Shown here in pieces: positions 60,481 to 64,000 of a DNA stretch of 64,000 nucleotides. Position numbers and translations under genes: made by a program. This DNA is from an uncultured Bacteroidota bacterium. GTDB taxonomy: Bacteria > Bacteroidota > Bacteroidia > B-17B0 > Aurantibacillaceae. Location: assembly GCA_903893815.1 (NCBI GenBank), contig CAITNS010000059.1, positions 48,868 to 112,867 of the forward strand, in the 5' to 3' direction. The notes beneath the pieces are model-generated. The model was not told the DNA's origin. It did not search any database and saw only the letters and a list, made by a program, of their open reading frames with translations. The stretch's first letter is position 1. Every line of letters starts with the position of its first letter.

Positions 60481-63306
60481 ATGAGCACAGAACAACCTAA
60501 ACCAAAGAAGAACCTTTTAAAACGAATTTTAAAATGGAGCGGAATTACAATTTTATTATTATTGATTTTAATAGTTGCTGCGCCTTTTATTTTTAAAGAT
60601 AAAATTGTTCAAATTGTAAAAGAGGAAGCCAACAAAAACTTAAATGCTAAAGTTGACTTTGGCGAATTTGATTTAACCTTATTTAGCTCATTTCCTGATT
60701 TTAGGTTTAAAATTCAGAAAGTAAGCGTGATTAATATTGAACCATTTAAAGGCGATACATTAGCTTACATTAAAGAATTATCTTTTGATTTGAATATTAA
60801 AAGTGTGATTAGCGGTGATAAATATCAAATCAATTCTTTGATTATAGATGAACCAAAAATTAATGGTATTGTAATGGTAGATGGTAAAGCTAATTGGGAC
60901 ATTGCAAAGGCAAGTACTGACACAGCTGCCGTTGAACCTGCAGATACTAGTGCAACGAAATTTGCATTAAAATTAAAATCCCTACAAATTAAACATGCTA
61001 ATATTACTTACAATGATATGCAAGGTAATATGAGCGCTGCTTTAAAAGATATGAATTATACCTTGAGTGGAGATTTTACGCAAGATAATTTTATTTTAAG
61101 TAATTTATTGGAGATTGCTGAATTATCTTACAATATGGGAGGCGTTGGCTATTTAACTAAAGCAAAAACACGTTTTAAGGCAGATTTAGATATGGATATG
61201 CCAAACATGAAATTTACATTTAAAGAAAATGAATTTGATTTAAATGAGTTAGCATTAACTTTTGATGGATTTGTTTCGATGCCTAAAGATGATATTGGAA
61301 TGGATTTAAAATTTGCAGCTAAGCAAACTGAATTCAAATCTATTTTATCTTTAATACCAAGCGTATATTCTAAAGATTTTGCTAGTGTGAAAACAGAAGG
61401 TAAATTAAAGTTAGATGGTATGGCTAAAGGAACCATGCATACGAGTGCAGATGGAAAAAGCGATACTTATCCAAGCTTTGAAGTTAATTTAGGGATTGCA
61501 GATGCCATGTTTAAGTATCCTTCTTTACCAAAATCGGTAAACAATATTAATATCGATGTGCATGTAGAAAACAAAAAGGACTATTTAGATGCAACAGTGA
61601 TTGATGTGAATAAATTTCATTTAGAAATGGCTGGAAATCCCATCAATATGTGGGCTCATGTTAAAACACCAATCTCTGACCCAGATTTAGCAGCCGAAAT
61701 TAAAGGAGTAATCAATTTAGCCTCTGTAAAGGAATTTGTTCCTATGGAAGCGGGCGATGAAATGAGTGGTGTGGTAACAGCAGATATTGCGGCAGCAGGA
61801 CGCATGAGCAGCATTGATAAAAAAGAATACGACAAATTTAAAATGAGTGGTAGTTTGGCAATTGATAAAATGAATTACAAAACAACTGCTTTGCCATACG
61901 CTGTGATGTTGAATGCTATGAAATTGAATTTCACCAATCAGTTTGTGGAGTTAGCAGCCTTTGATGCCTTAATGGGTAAATCGGATGTGAAAGCAAGCGG
62001 TAAGATTGACAATTTTATGCAATACATTTTTAAAGACTCTTTAATTGTAGGACACTTTAATGTGCAATCTAATTTAATGGATTTAAATGAATTAATGGCT
62101 TCATCAGAACCAACAACCGCAGCTCAACCAGCTGCGGCAGATACAGCAGCAATGACCGCTGCAGAAGTGCCAGGTAATATTGATTTTATTTTAAATACCA
62201 ATATCACTAAGTTATTGTATGATAATTTAGTAATTGATAATATGAATGGTAATATCGAAATTAAAAAACGTAAAGTAGATATGACTAACTTAAACTTAGG
62301 ATTATTAGGCGGTAAAGTATTAATGAATGGTTATTACGAAACAACAAATCCTAAAAAGCCAACAGTTGATTTAAGTTTTAAAGTAGAAAATTTTGATATT
62401 CAAAAAACATTTGCTGCATTTAATACAGTTCAAAAATTGGCACCTATTGGGCAATATGCTAAAGGTATGTTTACAGCCACTTTAGAAAACTTTAAAGCTG
62501 ATTTGGATCAAACAATGTCTCCAATTTTATCAACCTTACATGGTAATGGTGTATTTAAAACAAGTAGTGTAGCGGTTGGTGGTTTCCCCGCATTTGTGAA
62601 ATTAGGCGAAGCGTTGAAAATTGAGCAATTAAAAAATCTCAACATACAAAACGTAATGGCAGAGTATGAGTTTAAAGATGGCAGAGTGAATTTGCGTAAT
62701 CCAGTAAAAGTAAAAATTGATAAGATTGATGCTGAAATCACTGGTTCTACTGGATTTGATCAAACCATTGATTATAATTGGAAAATGACAGTACCTACAG
62801 AAATGTTTGGCGTGCAAGCAAATAATATGGTAGCTGGTTTATTAGGACAGGCGAGTTCTGCGATTGGTACAACGGTTAGTATGCCTAAAACAGTAAAAGT
62901 AAATGTTGGTTTTGGCGGAACAGTTATGAACCCAACAGTTAAAACAGGAACAAAAGCTGGTGAAGCTGGAGCAAGCATCAAAGACCAAGCTGTAACAGCC
63001 GTAAAAGATAAAGCGAACGAAGAAGCCCAAAAAATATTAGCAGATGCACAAGCGCAAGTAGAAAAATTAAAAGCGGATGCGCAAGTAGCTTCAGATAAAT
63101 TAAAAGCAGAAGGTTACGCAGCAGCAGATAAACAAGTGGAGGATGTGAAAAACCCAATTGCTAAAATAGCTGCCAAAAAAGTAGCGGAGCTTGCTAAGAA
63201 AGAAGTAGACAAACAAGCACAAAAAGTTTTGGATGAAGCAGAAGTGCGTAGCCAAAAAATATTAGAAGACGCTAAAGCAAGAAGTGCAGCAGAGGCAGCT
63301 AAGTAA
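60481..63306 (+). CDS. AsmA family protein (paralogue of 7208..9817)
   Basis: N-terminal TM, NKNLNAKVDFGEFDLTLFSSFPDFRFKIQKVSV; C-terminal Ala/Lys-rich coiled coil. Confidence 0.88.
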   Translation: MSTEQPKPKKNLLKRILKWSGITILLLLILIVAAPFIFKDKIVQIVKEEANKNLNAKVDFGEFDLTLFSSFPDFRFKIQKVSVINIEPFKGDTLAYIKELSFDLNIKSVISGDKYQINSLIIDEPKINGIVMVDGKANWDIAKASTDTAAVEPADTSATKFALKLKSLQIKHANITYNDMQGNMSAALKDMNYTLSGDFTQDNFILSNLLEIAELSYNMGGVGYLTKAKTRFKADLDMDMPNMKFTFKENEFDLNELALTFDGFVSMPKDDIGMDLKFAAKQTEFKSILSLIPSVYSKDFASVKTEGKLKLDGMAKGTMHTSADGKSDTYPSFEVNLGIADAMFKYPSLPKSVNNINIDVHVENKKDYLDATVIDVNKFHLEMAGNPINMWAHVKTPISDPDLAAEIKGVINLASVKEFVPMEAGDEMSGVVTADIAAAGRMSSIDKKEYDKFKMSGSLAIDKMNYKTTALPYAVMLNAMKLNFTNQFVELAAFDALMGKSDVKASGKIDNFMQYIFKDSLIVGHFNVQSNLMDLNELMASSEPTTAAQPAAADTAAMTAAEVPGNIDFILNTNITKLLYDNLVIDNMNGNIEIKKRKVDMTNLNLGLLGGKVLMNGYYETTNPKKPTVDLSFKVENFDIQKTFAAFNTVQKLAPIGQYAKGMFTATLENFKADLDQTMSPILSTLHGNGVFKTSSVAVGGFPAFVKLGEALKIEQLKNLNIQNVMAEYEFKDGRVNLRNPVKVKIDKIDAEITGSTGFDQTIDYNWKMTVPTEMFGVQANNMVAGLLGQASSAIGTTVSMPKTVKVNVGFGGTVMNPTVKTGTKAGEAGASIKDQAVTAVKDKANEEAQKILADAQAQVEKLKADAQVASDKLKAEGYAAADKQVEDVKNPIAKIAAKKVAELAKKEVDKQAQKVLDEAEVRSQKILEDAKARSAAEAAK

Positions 63307-63314
63307 AAAATAGA

Positions 63315-63337
63315 TAGGCGCTACATTGTAGCGTCTA
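63315..63337 (+). terminator. Rho-independent-like terminator after the AsmA gene
   Basis: taggcgctaca t tgtagcgtcta, 11-bp arms with one wobble pair, followed by T-rich sequence. Confidence 0.7.
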
Positions 63338-63411
63338 TTTCTTTAAATTTACGATATAGATACTATTTTATTGCTCCTATATGTTGGTAGCAGTAATTTT
63401 ATAAAACAACT

Positions 63412-63855
63412 GTGACTAAACTATTATTTATATTTTTCTGGACAATTACTTTTCAAATCATTGGTCAGACTTCCGACGTAAAATCAAGTAAACTTGAAGG
63501 TAAATGGTTATTAAAAGAATTTAATTTAACTTCTTCTGACGGTGACGCACTAGACTCATTAAAAACTACTTTTGAATTTAAACAAAACGGTTTTTATACT
63601 GTCAGGTATACTTACTATTATAAAGACAAAGATCCCAGGAAAGTTAATAGGCCAATTGTTATAAGTGGCAAATGGAAAATTATCTGGGCAAAAAAACTAC
63701 TTCATCTTTATGCATCATATGAGGAATATCCTTCTCCGCATCAAATACCTGACAAAGACGCGAAAATTATTAAGTTGAATAAAAAACAATTTGTAATCTA
63801 TGAGAACTTAATTTATATTAAACCTAAAAGTAAATATACTCGACAAATAGACTAG
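63412..63855 (+). CDS. Lipocalin-like hypothetical secreted protein
   Basis: Signal peptide; KLEGKWLLKEFNL...TFEFKQNGFYTV; GTG start. Confidence 0.6.
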   Translation: MTKLLFIFFWTITFQIIGQTSDVKSSKLEGKWLLKEFNLTSSDGDALDSLKTTFEFKQNGFYTVRYTYYYKDKDPRKVNRPIVISGKWKIIWAKKLLHLYASYEEYPSPHQIPDKDAKIIKLNKKQFVIYENLIYIKPKSKYTRQID

Positions 63856-64000
63856 GAATAAAATGGTAATGGTGCCAAAAATAGTTGGTGTTTTTGATAA
63901 AAATAATTGTTATACTAGTCCCGTAAGTCAGAAGAGTAAATTAGCTCTGCTGGAGAGCAACTAATCAGCAATATGATTTACCACGAAAAATGAAAAGCCT

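Noticed and set aside
63937-63970. tRNA-like D-arm (ttagctctgctggagagca)
   Set aside because: No matching acceptor, anticodon or T-arm could be laid out; reported only as a structured edge sequence.
1-64000. CRISPR array or rRNA operon
   Set aside because: Read through without finding regularly spaced direct repeats of 25-40 nt or rRNA signature sequences.

Overview
AT-rich Bacteroidota chromosomal segment, judged from T9SS-type C-terminal sorting signals, PorE-like/OmpA proteins, AsmA-like proteins, DUF5606, DUF4349, YicC and a futalosine-type UbiA. Most of it is core metabolism and envelope genes: class I ribonucleotide reductase nrdB/nrdA, ribD, pepD, an M3 oligopeptidase, dacB, trmN6-like, and a two-component system. 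Two parts stand out. (1) A compact cyanophycin locus at 9.9-14.6 kb holds an isoaspartyl peptidase, cyanophycinase and cyanophycin synthetase. (2) Accessory patches at 22.4-26.7 kb and 35.9-38.6 kb hold an XRE/TPR divergent pair, a REP-associated (RAYT/Y1) transposase with a REP-like hairpin in its leader, an ORF6N protein, a PA0069-type radical SAM protein, a Bro-N protein and a pentapeptide-repeat protein. These patches carry an unusual set of odd-length palindromes with an almost constant centre (C/T)AATTTG and variable arms. Three are tandem upstream of ORF6N, one is inside the ORF6N CDS (29 nt, perfect), one is upstream of the radical SAM gene (21 nt, perfect), and one is inside the Bro-N CDS (27 nt, one mismatch pair). 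Related sites TGCTAYAATCYKTAGCAA sit at near-constant spacing from a promoter-like block upstream of RAYT, ORF6N and the radical SAM gene. I regard this palindrome/antirepressor-like gene association as the best candidate for something undescribed. An aldehyde dehydrogenase is interrupted by an in-frame TGA. No rRNA, CRISPR array or convincing tRNA was seen. All product calls are from reading the translations by eye; no database search was run.
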